Shown: piece by piece, positions 52,547 to 61,976 of the stretch | Layout: each line of letters opens with the position of its first letter | Numbering within the stretch: position 1 is the stretch's first letter | Origin: Aminobacter sp039907765 | GTDB lineage: Bacteria > Pseudomonadota > Alphaproteobacteria > Rhizobiales > Rhizobiaceae | Direction of reading: 5' to 3' | Length of the DNA stretch: 64,000 nt | Assembly: GCF_039907765.1 (NCBI RefSeq) | Contig: NZ_JARDJI010000006.1 | Location: 62,001-126,000, forward strand | Notes under the pieces: model-generated | Told to the model about the DNA's origin: nothing | Seen by the model: only the letters and a program-made list of their open reading frames with translations | The model's database searches: none | Program-made: the position numbers and the translations under genes

Positions 52547-53665
52547 TCAGGCCGCCGCCGGCCTGGGCCTCGTTGCCAAAAATTCGCGCACCCGCCGCCC
52601 CATCGTCGGGCCGCGCATCGGCTTGTAGCCGTCGTCGAGCTCGCCCGACAGATCGAGCGTAGCCGTCTTGCCCACCGAATCAAAGTTGTCTTCGAGCCAG
52701 TCGCTCGCCGCGTCTCGGCCGAGATCGCGCAAGTATTCGAGGAATGCCCATTCGGCGTTTATCTTCGAAGAGGCGGAAAGATCCTTGAAGGCCTCGTCGG
52801 CATCGATGCGATGCATGCGGATGTCGCGGAATTCGCCATGCGGCAGGCGTCCGACGGCGATCAGTTCCTTGACGAAGGCGATCGCCCGGAATTCGCGCAG
52901 CAGGCCGGCATTGAAGGTGATCTCGTCGATGCGGTTCTGGATCTCGTTGGCGGTCTTAGGCGTTTGCTCGCGCACCACCGGGTTGATCTGGACGAGCAGC
53001 ACGTCTTCGGTGTCGTTGGCCTTGAAGAAGGGATAGATCGCCGGATTGCCGCCATAGCCACCGTCCCAATAGGGCACGCCCTTGATCTCGACCGCCTGGA
53101 ATATCTGCGGCAGGCAGGCCGAGGCCATCACCGTGTCGAGATCGATCTCGCCGTCGCTGAAGACGCGCAACTGCCCCGTCTCCACATTGGTCGCCGAGAT
53201 GAACAGGTCGATCGCCGTGCAGGCGCGGACGTTGCCGAAGTCGATCTCCTCGGCCACGACGTCGCGCAGCGGGTTGAGATTCATCGGATTGGCGAGATAG
53301 GGCGAGAACACCCGCGACATGGTGTCGAACCAGATGTAGCCGGGCGTGTTCTCGATCGACCAGTTGCCCCACAGTACGTCCCAGGGCGAGCGCTGCACCG
53401 GACTGAAGCGGCCCTTGCGTGCGACTGCCCGCCAGAAATCCTCGAGCTTCCGCCGGGCGCCATCGCGGCCGCCGCGTACCCAGCCGTCGGCAAGGGCGAC
53501 CGCGTTCATCGCGCCCGCGCTGGTGCCCGACACGGCCCTGATGTCGAGCCTGCCGTCCTCGAGCAGCCGATCGAGCACGCCCCAGGAGAAGGCCCCGTGC
53601 GAGCCTCCGCCCTGCAGCGCGATATTGATCGGCTTGGTTTCCTCCGCCTTGCCGTTGCCGTTCAT
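52547..53665 (-). CDS. Patatin-like phospholipase
   Basis: 372-aa serine hydrolase. The oxyanion hole INIALQGGGSHGAFSWGV (residues ~13-30), nucleophile elbow SGTSAGAMNA (Ser near 49) and catalytic Asp in YWDGGYGGNPAIYP form the patatin Ser-Asp dyad. No signal peptide. It follows bdhA by 28 bp on the same strand. In rhizobia patatin-like proteins occur with PHB metabolism genes, so a role in lipid or polyhydroxybutyrate granule turnover is plausible but unproven. Confidence 0.9.
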   Translation of the reverse strand: MNGNGKAEETKPINIALQGGGSHGAFSWGVLDRLLEDGRLDIRAVSGTSAGAMNAVALADGWVRGGRDGARRKLEDFWRAVARKGRFSPVQRSPWDVLWGNWSIENTPGYIWFDTMSRVFSPYLANPMNLNPLRDVVAEEIDFGNVRACTAIDLFISATNVETGQLRVFSDGEIDLDTVMASACLPQIFQAVEIKGVPYWDGGYGGNPAIYPFFKANDTEDVLLVQINPVVREQTPKTANEIQNRIDEITFNAGLLREFRAIAFVKELIAVGRLPHGEFRDIRMHRIDADEAFKDLSASSKINAEWAFLEYLRDLGRDAASDWLEDNFDSVGKTATLDLSGELDDGYKPMRGPTMGRRVREFLATRPRPAAA

Positions 53666-53693
53666 GCGTCCGTCCAGTCTTTTGCTCGATCGA

Positions 53694-54476
53694 CTATTGC
53701 GCGGTCCAGCCGCCGTCGACCGAGATGTTCGTGCCGTTGATCTGTGCCGCTGCCGGCGAGGCGAGGAAGACCGCAGTGGCCGCGACCTGCTCGACCGTCA
53801 CGAATTCCTTGGTCGGCTGGCGGTCCAGCATGACCTCGCGAACGACGGTGTCGCGGTCCATGTCGTGCGCCTTCATCTGGTCGGGAATCTGCGCCTCTAC
53901 CAGCGGGGTCAGCACGTAGCCCGGGCAGATCGCGTTGCAGGTGATGCTCTCGCGCGCAACTTCCAGCGCCACGGTCTTGGTCAGGCCCATGATGCCGTGC
54001 TTGGCCGAGACATAGGCGGACTTGTAGGGCGAGGCGACGAGGCCGTGGGCCGATGCGACGTTGATGATGCGGCCGCCGCCGCTCTTCTTCATCAGCGGGA
54101 TGGCCGCGGCGATGGTGTGGAAGGCCGAGGTCAGGTTGATGGCAATGATCGCATCCCACTTGTCGATCGGGAACTCCTCGACCGGCGCGACGTGCTGGAT
54201 GCCGGCGTTGTTGACCAGGATGTCGACCGATCCGAATTCCTTCTCTGCCTTGGCGACCAGGGCGCGGCATTCCGCGGCCTTCGACATGTCGGCCTGGACA
54301 TAGACGACTTCGGCCTTTTGCTCCCTGGAGAGCTTTTCGGCGAGCGCGTGGTCGGCGGGCGTGTCGGAGAAGGAGTTGATGACCACGTTCATGCCTTGCC
54401 TCGCAAATGCCTCGGCGATGGCGAGGCCGATGCCCGAGGTCGAGCCGGTGACGATGGCGGTCTTGCGCGTGCTCAT
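53694..54476 (-). CDS. bdhA: D-3-hydroxybutyrate dehydrogenase
   Basis: 260-aa classical SDR that oxidises D-3-hydroxybutyrate to acetoacetate with NAD, in polyhydroxybutyrate breakdown. NAD motif TGSTSGIGLAIAEAFA, NNAGIQHVAPVEEFP, active Ser in NVASAHGLVAS, and YVSAKHG with catalytic Tyr/Lys. ATG 54476 has AAGGA 6-8 bases upstream; a longer upstream frame is rejected. A perfect palindrome like a PhaR site lies 25 bp before the start. Co-transcribed with the patatin gene. Confidence 0.94.
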   Translation of the reverse strand: MSTRKTAIVTGSTSGIGLAIAEAFARQGMNVVINSFSDTPADHALAEKLSREQKAEVVYVQADMSKAAECRALVAKAEKEFGSVDILVNNAGIQHVAPVEEFPIDKWDAIIAINLTSAFHTIAAAIPLMKKSGGGRIINVASAHGLVASPYKSAYVSAKHGIMGLTKTVALEVARESITCNAICPGYVLTPLVEAQIPDQMKAHDMDRDTVVREVMLDRQPTKEFVTVEQVAATAVFLASPAAAQINGTNISVDGGWTAQ

Positions 54477-54500
54477 TGGAATTCCTTCCGGGTCGCTTGA

Positions 54501-54515
54501 TGTTGCACTGCAACA
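54501..54515. promoter_or_regulatory. PhaR-like operator upstream of bdhA
   Basis: TGTTGCA-C-TGCAACA is a perfect palindrome (17 bp with flanking A/T) containing TTGC-N3-GCAA. PhaR repressors of PHB metabolism are known to bind TGC-rich dyads of this sort. It adjoins a TATATG -10-like box on the bdhA strand. Confidence 0.55.
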
Positions 54516-54639
54516 TATACGTCCTGTGCGGCGCAATAAAAGCACCGCAAGAGCACGCTTTCGTGAAAATCCTTGTGGGGGTGTCCGAAATTCACCGGCC
54601 AATTGACATCGTGCTGGGCCTTGGCCACCCATCGCGGCC

Positions 54640-55371
54640 ATGCCGGACATCAGCTATTCCGACCCCCGTCTTGCCGCCGTCTACGATGCGCTCAATCCCG
54701 CCGGCGCGGATACGGCCTTCTATCTCGACATGGCGGGAAGCAAACCGAAGGTCATTCTCGACATGGGCTGCGGCACCGGCGCGCTCGCTGTCGAACTTGC
54801 GCGGCGCGGCCACGAGGTCACCGGGGCCGACCCGGCCGCCGGCATGATGGCCGTCGCCCGCAGCCGTGCCGGCGGTGACGCGGTGGACTGGATCGAAAGC
54901 GACGCGGTGAGCCTGGACGTCCCGACACGCTTCGACCTCGTCTTCATGACCGGGCACGTCTTCCAGGTTTTCCTGACCGACGAGGCGATTGCCGTCGCGC
55001 TTCGCAACCTGCACCGGCATCTTGCGCCCAACGGCCGCCTGGTCTTCGAGACCCGCAATCCGGCCTTCCGCGACTGGGAAGGGTGGACGCCTGCCGAAAC
55101 CGCCTCGGCCGTCGAGGTGGCCGGCATCGGCCGGGTCGAGGCCCACTATGAGGTGACCGCCGTCGATGGCCAGATCGTCCGCTACGAAACCCATTTCGAC
55201 TTCGGCGGCGGCGACGAGGTCGTGGCTCCGAGCGTCCTGCGGTTCGTCGAGCGGGACCAACTGGCGGCGCTGCTCGCCGAAGCGGGCTTCGCCAGGGTGG
55301 AGTGGTACGGCGACTGGGACCGGTCGCCCGTGCTGCGGACCAGCCCCGAACTCATCATTGTCGCCGGCTAG
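54640..55371 (+). CDS. Class I SAM-dependent methyltransferase
   Basis: 243 aa. Motif I ILDMGCGTGALAVELARRGH (residues ~33-52) and acidic motif TGADPAAGMM mark the SAM-binding Rossmann fold; FDLVFMTGHVFQVF is motif IV/V. A C-terminal beta-rich part (VEAHYEVTAVDGQIVRYETH) may shape the substrate site. Small-molecule type; substrate unknown. ATG 54640; divergent from bdhA with 163 bp between. Confidence 0.87.
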   Translation: MPDISYSDPRLAAVYDALNPAGADTAFYLDMAGSKPKVILDMGCGTGALAVELARRGHEVTGADPAAGMMAVARSRAGGDAVDWIESDAVSLDVPTRFDLVFMTGHVFQVFLTDEAIAVALRNLHRHLAPNGRLVFETRNPAFRDWEGWTPAETASAVEVAGIGRVEAHYEVTAVDGQIVRYETHFDFGGGDEVVAPSVLRFVERDQLAALLAEAGFARVEWYGDWDRSPVLRTSPELIIVAG

Positions 55372-55470
55372 CGTTGCTTGTCACTTGGCGGGCGCGACCA
55401 GCTGCGATATTGACATCGCGCACCGCGCGCGCCACCTCAGTCGCGAATGTCTCGAGATAAAAGGCCGTCC

Positions 55471-56724
55471 ATGTCCGGCTACTTTTCTTCCCCCTTTCCC
55501 CGTCGCAAGTCGGTTGCCGTCGATGTCGGCGGCGTGAGCGTCGGCGGCTCCGCACCCGTCGTGGTGCAGTCGATGACCAACACCGACACCGCCGACATCG
55601 ACAAGACGGTCGCCCAGGTGGCGGCGCTGCACCGCGCTGGATCGGAGATCGTGCGCATCACCGTCGACCGCGACGAGAGCGCGGCGGTCGTGCCGCACAT
55701 CCGCGACCGCCTGGCGCGGGTCGGCATCAACGTGCCGCTCGTCGGCGATTTCCACTATATCGGCCACAAGCTTCTCGCCGATCATCCGGCCTGTGCCGAA
55801 GCGCTGGCCAAATACCGCATCAATCCCGGCAATGTCGGCTTCAAGGACAAGAAGGACAAGCAGTTCGCCGACATCGTCGAGATGGCGATCCGCCACGACA
55901 AGCCGGTGCGCATCGGCGTCAACTGGGGCTCGCTCGACCAGGAGCTGCTCACCCGGCTGATGGACCAGAACCAGGAGAACGGCTCGCCGCTCACCGCCAA
56001 CCAGGTGATGCGCGAGGCGATCGTGCAGTCGGCGCTGCTCTCGGCCGATCTCGCCGAAGAGATCGGGCTTTCGCGCGACAAGATCATCCTGTCGGCCAAG
56101 GTCAGCCAGGTGCAGGACCTGATCGCGGTCTACACCATGCTGGCCACCCGCTCCGACCATGCGCTGCATCTCGGCCTCACCGAGGCAGGCATGGGCTCCA
56201 AGGGCATCGTTGCCTCCTCGGCGGCGATGGGCATCCTCCTGCAGCAGGGCATCGGCGACACCATCCGCATCTCGCTGACGCCGGAGCCCAACGGCGACCG
56301 CACCCGCGAGGTGCAGGTGGCGCAGGAACTGCTCCAGACCATGGGCTTCCGCCAGTTCGTGCCGATCGTGGCGGCCTGCCCCGGCTGCGGGCGGACGACG
56401 TCGACCGTGTTCCAGGAACTGGCCCAGACCATCCAGGAGGACCTGCGCAAGAACATGCCGGTGTGGCGCGAGAAATATCCGGGCGTCGAGGAGCTCAAGG
56501 TCGCGGTCATGGGTTGCATCGTCAACGGCCCCGGCGAATCCAAGCATGCCGACATCGGCATCTCGCTGCCCGGCACCGGCGAAACGCCGTCCGCGCCGGT
56601 CTTCATCGACGGCAAGAAGGCGGCCACCCTGCGCGGCCCGTCGATCGCCGCCGACTTCGAGAAGATGGTCGCCGACTACATCGACCAGCGGTTCGGGCGC
56701 GGCGGCAGGGCCGCAGCCGAATAG
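55471..56724 (+). CDS. ispG: 4-hydroxy-3-methylbut-2-enyl-diphosphate synthase (flavodoxin)
   Basis: 417-aa iron-sulfur enzyme of the MEP isoprenoid pathway (MEcPP to HMBPP). TIM-barrel part: VVVQSMTNTDTADIDKTVAQ, NPGNVGFKDKKDK; C-terminal [4Fe-4S] part: ACPGCGRTTSTVF and VAVMGCIVNGPGE with the three ligand Cys. ATG 55471 (MSGYFSSPFPRR) is preferred; ATG 55447 adds 8 residues. It feeds the ispA product encoded 4 kb downstream. The next gene starts 2 bp after its stop. Confidence 0.96.
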   Translation: MSGYFSSPFPRRKSVAVDVGGVSVGGSAPVVVQSMTNTDTADIDKTVAQVAALHRAGSEIVRITVDRDESAAVVPHIRDRLARVGINVPLVGDFHYIGHKLLADHPACAEALAKYRINPGNVGFKDKKDKQFADIVEMAIRHDKPVRIGVNWGSLDQELLTRLMDQNQENGSPLTANQVMREAIVQSALLSADLAEEIGLSRDKIILSAKVSQVQDLIAVYTMLATRSDHALHLGLTEAGMGSKGIVASSAAMGILLQQGIGDTIRISLTPEPNGDRTREVQVAQELLQTMGFRQFVPIVAACPGCGRTTSTVFQELAQTIQEDLRKNMPVWREKYPGVEELKVAVMGCIVNGPGESKHADIGISLPGTGETPSAPVFIDGKKAATLRGPSIAADFEKMVADYIDQRFGRGGRAAAE

Positions 56725-56726
56725 CA

Positions 56727-57578
56727 ATGCGGCGCCTGGCCGGGGCAGGGCTGGCTTGGCTCGTCATGCTGGCGCTCGCCGCGCCCGCACTTGCCGATCC
56801 ACCGCGTTCGCGCAGGCAGGATCATGTCGCCCGCGTCTGCGACCTGATAGACACCCACGCCCGGCGCCACGACCTGCCGAGCGAGTTCTTCGCCCGGCTG
56901 ATCTGGAAGGAGAGCCGCTTCGATGCCGGTGCGGTCAGCCCGGCGGGCGCCGAGGGCATCGCCCAGTTCATGCCCGGCACCGCGGCCATGCGCGGTCTGG
57001 CCGACCCCTTCCACATCGAGCAGGCCATCCCCGCGTCGGCCCGCTATCTCGGCGAGCTCAAGGCCGGCTTCGGCAATCTCGGCCTGGCTGCGGCAGCCTA
57101 CAATGCCGGCGAGAACCGCGTCGCGCGCTGGCTCTCCTCCGGCGGCTTCCTGCCGCTCGAGACCGAGGACTACGTGCTCGACATCATGGGTGAGCCCGCC
57201 GACAGTTTCTCCGACCGGGCCCATGCCGGCACCAACCGGCCGCTCGATCCGAAGGCGCCTTTCCTGGATGCCTGCCGCAACCTGCCCGTCATCATGGCCG
57301 CGACGGTCGCCATGGCCAGCGTGCATGTGAAGCCCTGGAGCATCCAGGTCGCCGGCAATTTCCGCCGCGCCGCGGCCATCAAGCAGTGGCAGCGGCTCAA
57401 GGGGCGGTTCCCGGCGCTGGCCGGTTACGACCCCGTGGTCAGCCGCGTCCGCACGCCGATGGGCCGGCGCGGGGTCTATGCGGTGCGCATCGGTGCCGAC
57501 GATCGCGGCGAGGCGGGCGACATCTGCCGGGAGCTGCGCGGCGCCGGCGGTTCCTGCATCGTCGTGAGGAACCGCTGA
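56727..57578 (+). CDS. Lytic transglycosylase (SLT domain), secreted
   Basis: 283 aa: signal peptide (LAWLVMLALAAPALA), then a Slt70-like lysozyme fold from ~40 to 150 with catalytic Glu in LIWKESRFDAGA, AEGIAQFMPGTA and AAAYNAGENRV. The C-terminal ~75 residues (WSIQVAGNFRRAAAIKQWQR ... VYAVRIGADDRGEAGDICRE) match the SPOR-like plan that binds denuded glycan strands. It cuts MurNAc-GlcNAc bonds to 1,6-anhydro products. It overlaps nothing but is tightly coupled to ispG. Confidence 0.9.
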   Translation: MRRLAGAGLAWLVMLALAAPALADPPRSRRQDHVARVCDLIDTHARRHDLPSEFFARLIWKESRFDAGAVSPAGAEGIAQFMPGTAAMRGLADPFHIEQAIPASARYLGELKAGFGNLGLAAAAYNAGENRVARWLSSGGFLPLETEDYVLDIMGEPADSFSDRAHAGTNRPLDPKAPFLDACRNLPVIMAATVAMASVHVKPWSIQVAGNFRRAAAIKQWQRLKGRFPALAGYDPVVSRVRTPMGRRGVYAVRIGADDRGEAGDICRELRGAGGSCIVVRNR

Positions 57579-57620
57579 GCCTGCTCATGCCACCGATGCC
57601 AAGTACCGGTCCGAGGCCAG

Positions 57621-59948
57621 TCAAGCCGACCGGACGAGCTCGGCACTCTCGCTCAGCCAGGTGCCGATCTTCGCGCCCAGCTTGTCCGGAGACACGGGCT
57701 TGGGCAGGTAGTCGTCCATGCCGGCATCGAGGCATTTCTCCCTGTCGCCCTTGAGCGCATGGGCGGTGACGCCGATGATCGGCGTGCGTGTGCCGCCGGC
57801 TGCTTCCTCGGTGCGGATAGCGCGTGTCGCCTCGTAGCCGTTCATCTCGGGCATCGAAACGTCCATCAGGATCAGTTTCGGCCTGAAGGTACGGTACATC
57901 TCGACCGCCGTGCGGCCGTTGCCGGCGATGCGGTGACTGAGGCCGAGCCCGGAAAGGATCTGGCCGAAGACCAGTTGGTTGACCTCGTTGTCCTCGGCCA
58001 CCAGCACGTCGAGCGTGCCGCCCTGCAGCGGGGCGGCCGCGGGCGCGGCGAGCGGCGTCTGCACGGGGCCGCGGATGACGGTGAAGGCCGGCTGCGGTTC
58101 CTGCCTGGCGGGTTCGCGCCGGAACAGGGTCCGGCCCGTCCGCGCGCGCGCCTTCTGGACGGCGGCGATGACGGTGCCGAGCAGCACGGCCGAGCGCGCC
58201 GGCTTGGTGAGGTGGGCGGCGATGCCGAAGTCGAGCACCATGCGGCTGAAGTCGACCTGGTCGACCGAGGTCAGCAGCACGACCGGGATCGACGAGGTGC
58301 GACTGTCGGAGGCGATCGCCTTGGCCACGTCGGCGCCGTTCATGCCCGGCATCTGGTAGTCGAGGATGACGCAGTCGACGCTGGCGCCGAGTTGCGCCGC
58401 GCGATCGAGGAAGGCCAGCCCCATGGCGCCGCTTTCGGCGGCCGCGCAGTCGAAGCTCCAGCTCCGCAATTGCTCGAGCAGGATCTCGCGGTTGACCGGA
58501 TTGTCGTCGATCACCAGCACGCGTGCGCCGGTGACGTCGACCGGCACGCCGTCGCCGTCGTCCTGCGCCGCATGGGCGGGCAGCACGGCGGTGAACCAGA
58601 ACGCCGATCCCTTGCCGAGTTCGCTCTCGACGCCGATATGGCCGCCCATCAGGTCCACCAGGCGGGCCGCGATCGCAAGACCCAGGCCGGTGCCTTCATG
58701 GCGCCGGGTCGAGCTGCCGTCGACCTGGGCGAACTTCTCGAACACGCTTTGCAGCTTGTCGGCGGGGATGCCGATGCCGGTATCCTCGACGCGGACCTTG
58801 AGCACGACCATGTCGGTCACCAGCTCGCCCGAGACGTCGACCAGGACATGGCCGCGCTCGGTGAACTTGACTGCGTTTCCCACCATGTTGGTGACGATCT
58901 GGCGGAAGCGGCCGGCGTCGCCGACGACATGGGTCGGCAGCTGCGGGTCGATGCGGACGATCAGTTCCAGGTTCTTCTCGGCGACGCGCGCCGACATCAG
59001 CGTGGCCACGTCCTCGACCGCCTCGCCGATATGGAACGGGGCGACGTCGAGCGTCAGCTGTCCGGCATTGATCTTCGAGAAGTCGAGCACGTCGTTGATG
59101 ATGGTCAGAAGCGCGTTGCCCGACTTGACGATGACGTCGGTGAAGGTCCTCTGGCGCGGCGTCAGCTCCGTCCGGGCCAGAAGCTCGGCCATGCCGAGCA
59201 CGCCGTTCATCGGGGTGCGGATCTCGTGGCTCATGTTGGCGAGGAATTCCGACTTGGCGCGGTCTGCGGCTTCGGCCTTGGCCAGTGACGCGCCGCTTTC
59301 GGCAAAGGCGCGGCGAATGGCGTGTTCCATCGGCCGGAAAACCCAGACGGCCACGCCACCGATCACCAGGATCATCAGGGCGCTCGCCGTCATCAGCAGC
59401 TTGTCGCTGCGGGTTTCGGCCATGCGGCGTTCCGCCTCCATCGCACCGCGCGCCCGCACCAGCGTGGGTTGGGCGAAAAGGTCGTTCTGGTTGCGGATCT
59501 CGCGATAGCTCCATTCGTCCGAACTCTGGGCGGCGGCCAGCGCGCCCAGATTGCGCACCATGTCGCGCGCCGACCAGAACAGGTCACCGTTGACAGATGC
59601 GCTGTCGAGCTCGGCCAGGGATCCTTTCGACAGGCTGGGGCGGACCCTCTGGATCGCGCCGGTCAGCGACTCGATGCCGGAATTCAGCCGCGCCGCATGG
59701 TTGCGTGCGGCACTCGCCAGCGAGTCGCGCGTGTCGGCGCGCCAGGCAGTCGTGGTCGTCTCGGCAAAGTTCGTGGCATTGCGCAGTTCGCGCGAAAAGG
59801 CCAGCAGGTCCGCGGCGATGGTGTCGACCTCGCGGCGGAAGGCATTGCCCTGGCTGAAGGCGTACATGACGGCGGCGGATGTGAGGGCGAAGATCAGAAG
59901 GCCAGTAAGATATCTGATCCGTACGGAGCGGATGAATAGTTCCGGCAT
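57621..59948 (-). CDS. Hybrid histidine kinase with two receiver domains
   Basis: 775-aa membrane sensor: TM1 ~11-31, a periplasmic helical region to ~183, TM2 ~184-204, HisKA with FLANMSHEIRTPMNGV (His241), HATPase (NMVGNAVKFTERG, DTGIGIP, GTGLGLAI), then REC1 (VLVIDDNPVNREILLEQL, LDYQMPGMNG) and REC2 (VLVAEDNEVNQLVF, LMDVSMPEMNGYEATRAI, PKPVSP). No HPt or output domain. Both receivers keep their phospho-acceptor Asp. ATG 59948 (MPELF) is used, with AGGGG upstream; no cognate regulator gene is adjacent. Signal unknown. Confidence 0.93.
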   Translation of the reverse strand: MPELFIRSVRIRYLTGLLIFALTSAAVMYAFSQGNAFRREVDTIAADLLAFSRELRNATNFAETTTTAWRADTRDSLASAARNHAARLNSGIESLTGAIQRVRPSLSKGSLAELDSASVNGDLFWSARDMVRNLGALAAAQSSDEWSYREIRNQNDLFAQPTLVRARGAMEAERRMAETRSDKLLMTASALMILVIGGVAVWVFRPMEHAIRRAFAESGASLAKAEAADRAKSEFLANMSHEIRTPMNGVLGMAELLARTELTPRQRTFTDVIVKSGNALLTIINDVLDFSKINAGQLTLDVAPFHIGEAVEDVATLMSARVAEKNLELIVRIDPQLPTHVVGDAGRFRQIVTNMVGNAVKFTERGHVLVDVSGELVTDMVVLKVRVEDTGIGIPADKLQSVFEKFAQVDGSSTRRHEGTGLGLAIAARLVDLMGGHIGVESELGKGSAFWFTAVLPAHAAQDDGDGVPVDVTGARVLVIDDNPVNREILLEQLRSWSFDCAAAESGAMGLAFLDRAAQLGASVDCVILDYQMPGMNGADVAKAIASDSRTSSIPVVLLTSVDQVDFSRMVLDFGIAAHLTKPARSAVLLGTVIAAVQKARARTGRTLFRREPARQEPQPAFTVIRGPVQTPLAAPAAAPLQGGTLDVLVAEDNEVNQLVFGQILSGLGLSHRIAGNGRTAVEMYRTFRPKLILMDVSMPEMNGYEATRAIRTEEAAGGTRTPIIGVTAHALKGDREKCLDAGMDDYLPKPVSPDKLGAKIGTWLSESAELVRSA

Positions 59949-60066
59949 GCGCGACCCCTGACACATACGCACATTTTTTTATGGGCCGGAATAAACGATA
60001 TTAACATTAAGAGTTTCTGACCCGCGCGGCGCGCCCGCGCAGATAGTCCAGACGGATAGAAGGGGT

Positions 60067-60984
60067 TCAGCTGTTGCGGGCGGCGACGAAGCTTGCGGCG
60101 GCCTTGAGCATCGCGGCGCGCTCGCCGAACGGTTCGAGCAGGGCGTGCGCCTGCGTCACCAGCCCCGCCAGCTGGGCGCGCGCCCAGTCGGCGCCGTGCA
60201 GTGCAACCAGCGTCGCCTTGCCGGCGGCGGCGTCCTTGTTGGTCGCCTTTCCCATCGTGCCGGCGTCGGCCGTGAGGTCGAGCAGGTCGTCGGCCAGCTG
60301 GAAGGCGAGGCCGACTGCCGAGCCGAACTCCGCCAGGCGTTCGCGCTCGCCGGCCGGGGCGCCGGCAATCACCGCGCCGGCCTCGCAGGCGAAGCGGATC
60401 AAGGCGCCGGTCTTCATCGCCTGCAGGCGGATGATGCCTGCCTCGTCGGGCTTGTTGCGCTCGGCGTCGAGATCAAGCGCCTGGCCGCCCACCATGCCGC
60501 CCGGGCCGGCGGCGCGGGCCAGCGCCAGCACCAGCGCTGCGCGGCGCTCCGGCGGAAGCGGCGTCGCCTCGTCGGCGACGATGTCGAAGGCATAGGTCAG
60601 GAGGCCGTCGCCGGCGAGGATCGCGGTCGCCTCGTCGAAGGCCTTGTGGACGGTCGGCTGGCCGCGGCGGACGTCGTCGTCGTCCATGGCCGGCAGGTCG
60701 TCATGGATCAGCGAGTAGCAGTGCACGCATTCGAGCGCGGTGGCGACGCGCATCGCCGCCTCGCCGTCGGCATCGAAGAGTGCGGCGCTTTCGAGCACCA
60801 GGAACGGGCGCAGCCGCTTGCCGCCGTTGAGTGCGCCGTGGCGCATCGCCGCCATCAGGTGCTCGGGACGGGCGATCTCGCCAGGCAGGATGCGTTCGCC
60901 CAGAATCCGGCGCAGCATCCCTTCCACGGCGTCGGCGCGCTCGCGAAGCGCAGTTTCGAACATGAGATCGGCGTCTATCGTCAT
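60067..60984 (-). CDS. ispA: Polyprenyl synthetase, farnesyl diphosphate synthase type
   Basis: 305-aa trans-prenyltransferase condensing IPP with DMAPP/GPP to FPP. First Asp-rich motif in YSLIHDDLPAMDDDDVRRGQ, GGKRLRPFLVLES before it, and the second motif in FQLADDLLDLTADAGTMGK. The short-chain pattern before the first motif fits FPP (or GPP/GGPP) rather than long chains. ATG 60984 is chosen; a 15-residue upstream extension is less likely. Divergent from mtgA. Confidence 0.93.
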   Translation of the reverse strand: MTIDADLMFETALRERADAVEGMLRRILGERILPGEIARPEHLMAAMRHGALNGGKRLRPFLVLESAALFDADGEAAMRVATALECVHCYSLIHDDLPAMDDDDVRRGQPTVHKAFDEATAILAGDGLLTYAFDIVADEATPLPPERRAALVLALARAAGPGGMVGGQALDLDAERNKPDEAGIIRLQAMKTGALIRFACEAGAVIAGAPAGERERLAEFGSAVGLAFQLADDLLDLTADAGTMGKATNKDAAAGKATLVALHGADWARAQLAGLVTQAHALLEPFGERAAMLKAAASFVAARNS

Positions 60985-61071
60985 GGCGGCGAGCGGTAGC
61001 GGACAGTCTGGCGTTGCGCAAGAAGCCAAGCGCCTTTATGCCGAAAGGGCTGACAGGCAGGGGCGGGCGGA

Positions 61072-61821
61072 TTGGCGGAACCGATCACAGAGCCGGAAAC
61101 CGAAGGACTGGAGATGGGAGCACGACGCGGGTTCTTCGCGCGTGGAGGCCTGCGTCGCCTTGTGCGGCTGGGCGCATTGGCGACTGCCGTGATGGCGGCG
61201 CTGCCCGTCGTCCTGACGGTCCTCTATCTGCCGCCCTTCGTGCGGCCCATCTCGACGCTGATGATCAGGGATCTCGTCACCCTGCAGGGATACGATCGGC
61301 AATGGGTGCCGATCGACGATATCGCCCCGGTGCTGGCCCATTCGGTGATCATGTCGGAGGACGGCCAGTTTTGCGCGCATCGCGGAGTGGACCTCGGCGA
61401 ACTCAGGGGCGTCATCAGCGACGCGCTCGAAGGTGAGGCGACCCGCGGCGCCTCGACGATCCCCATGCAGACCGTGAAGAACCTCTATCTGTGGAACGGC
61501 CGCTCGTTCCTGCGGAAGGTGGTCGAACTGCCGCTGGCGATCTACTTCGACGCGCTGATGCCGAAACGCCGGATCATGGAAATCTATCTCAACATTGCCG
61601 AGTGGGGTCCCAACATCTACGGGATCGAGGCCGCGTCGCAGTACTATTTCGGCCGCTCTGCGAAAGAGCTTACCCGCCGCCAGGCCGCCCTGCTCGCCGT
61701 GACGCTGCCCAACCCTGCGGCACGCAACCCGGCCAGGCCGGGGGGAGGGCTCAGGCGGCTCGCTTCGGTCATCGAGCGCCGCGCCGCCCGCGCCGGCGCC
61801 TATGTGCAGTGCCTGGACTAG
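61072..61821 (+). CDS. mtgA: Monofunctional biosynthetic peptidoglycan transglycosylase
   Basis: 249-aa GT51 enzyme that polymerises lipid II glycans without a transpeptidase domain. One N-terminal transmembrane helix (~30-52), then HSVIMSEDGQFCAHRGVD with catalytic Glu, RGASTIPMQTVKNLYLW, and RRIMEIYLNIAEWGPNIYGI. TTG start at 61072 is used (purine-rich GGGGCGGGCGG upstream); ATG 61114 is an alternative that would shorten the cytosolic part by 14 residues. Confidence 0.94.
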   Translation: MAEPITEPETEGLEMGARRGFFARGGLRRLVRLGALATAVMAALPVVLTVLYLPPFVRPISTLMIRDLVTLQGYDRQWVPIDDIAPVLAHSVIMSEDGQFCAHRGVDLGELRGVISDALEGEATRGASTIPMQTVKNLYLWNGRSFLRKVVELPLAIYFDALMPKRRIMEIYLNIAEWGPNIYGIEAASQYYFGRSAKELTRRQAALLAVTLPNPAARNPARPGGGLRRLASVIERRAARAGAYVQCLD

Positions 61822-61976
61822 GACGCATCTGCGCCGGCTGAAAAAAGAGTCGGTTCGGGCTGGTCAAGCTGCCTTCCGCCGTGTATAGGCTCGCCGACTT
61901 TCTCATATTCCGGCCTTGGATGCGGCCCTTTCACGAGGGCGGACAGGGTCACTTGACCGATTAGTGGAGTGTATCC

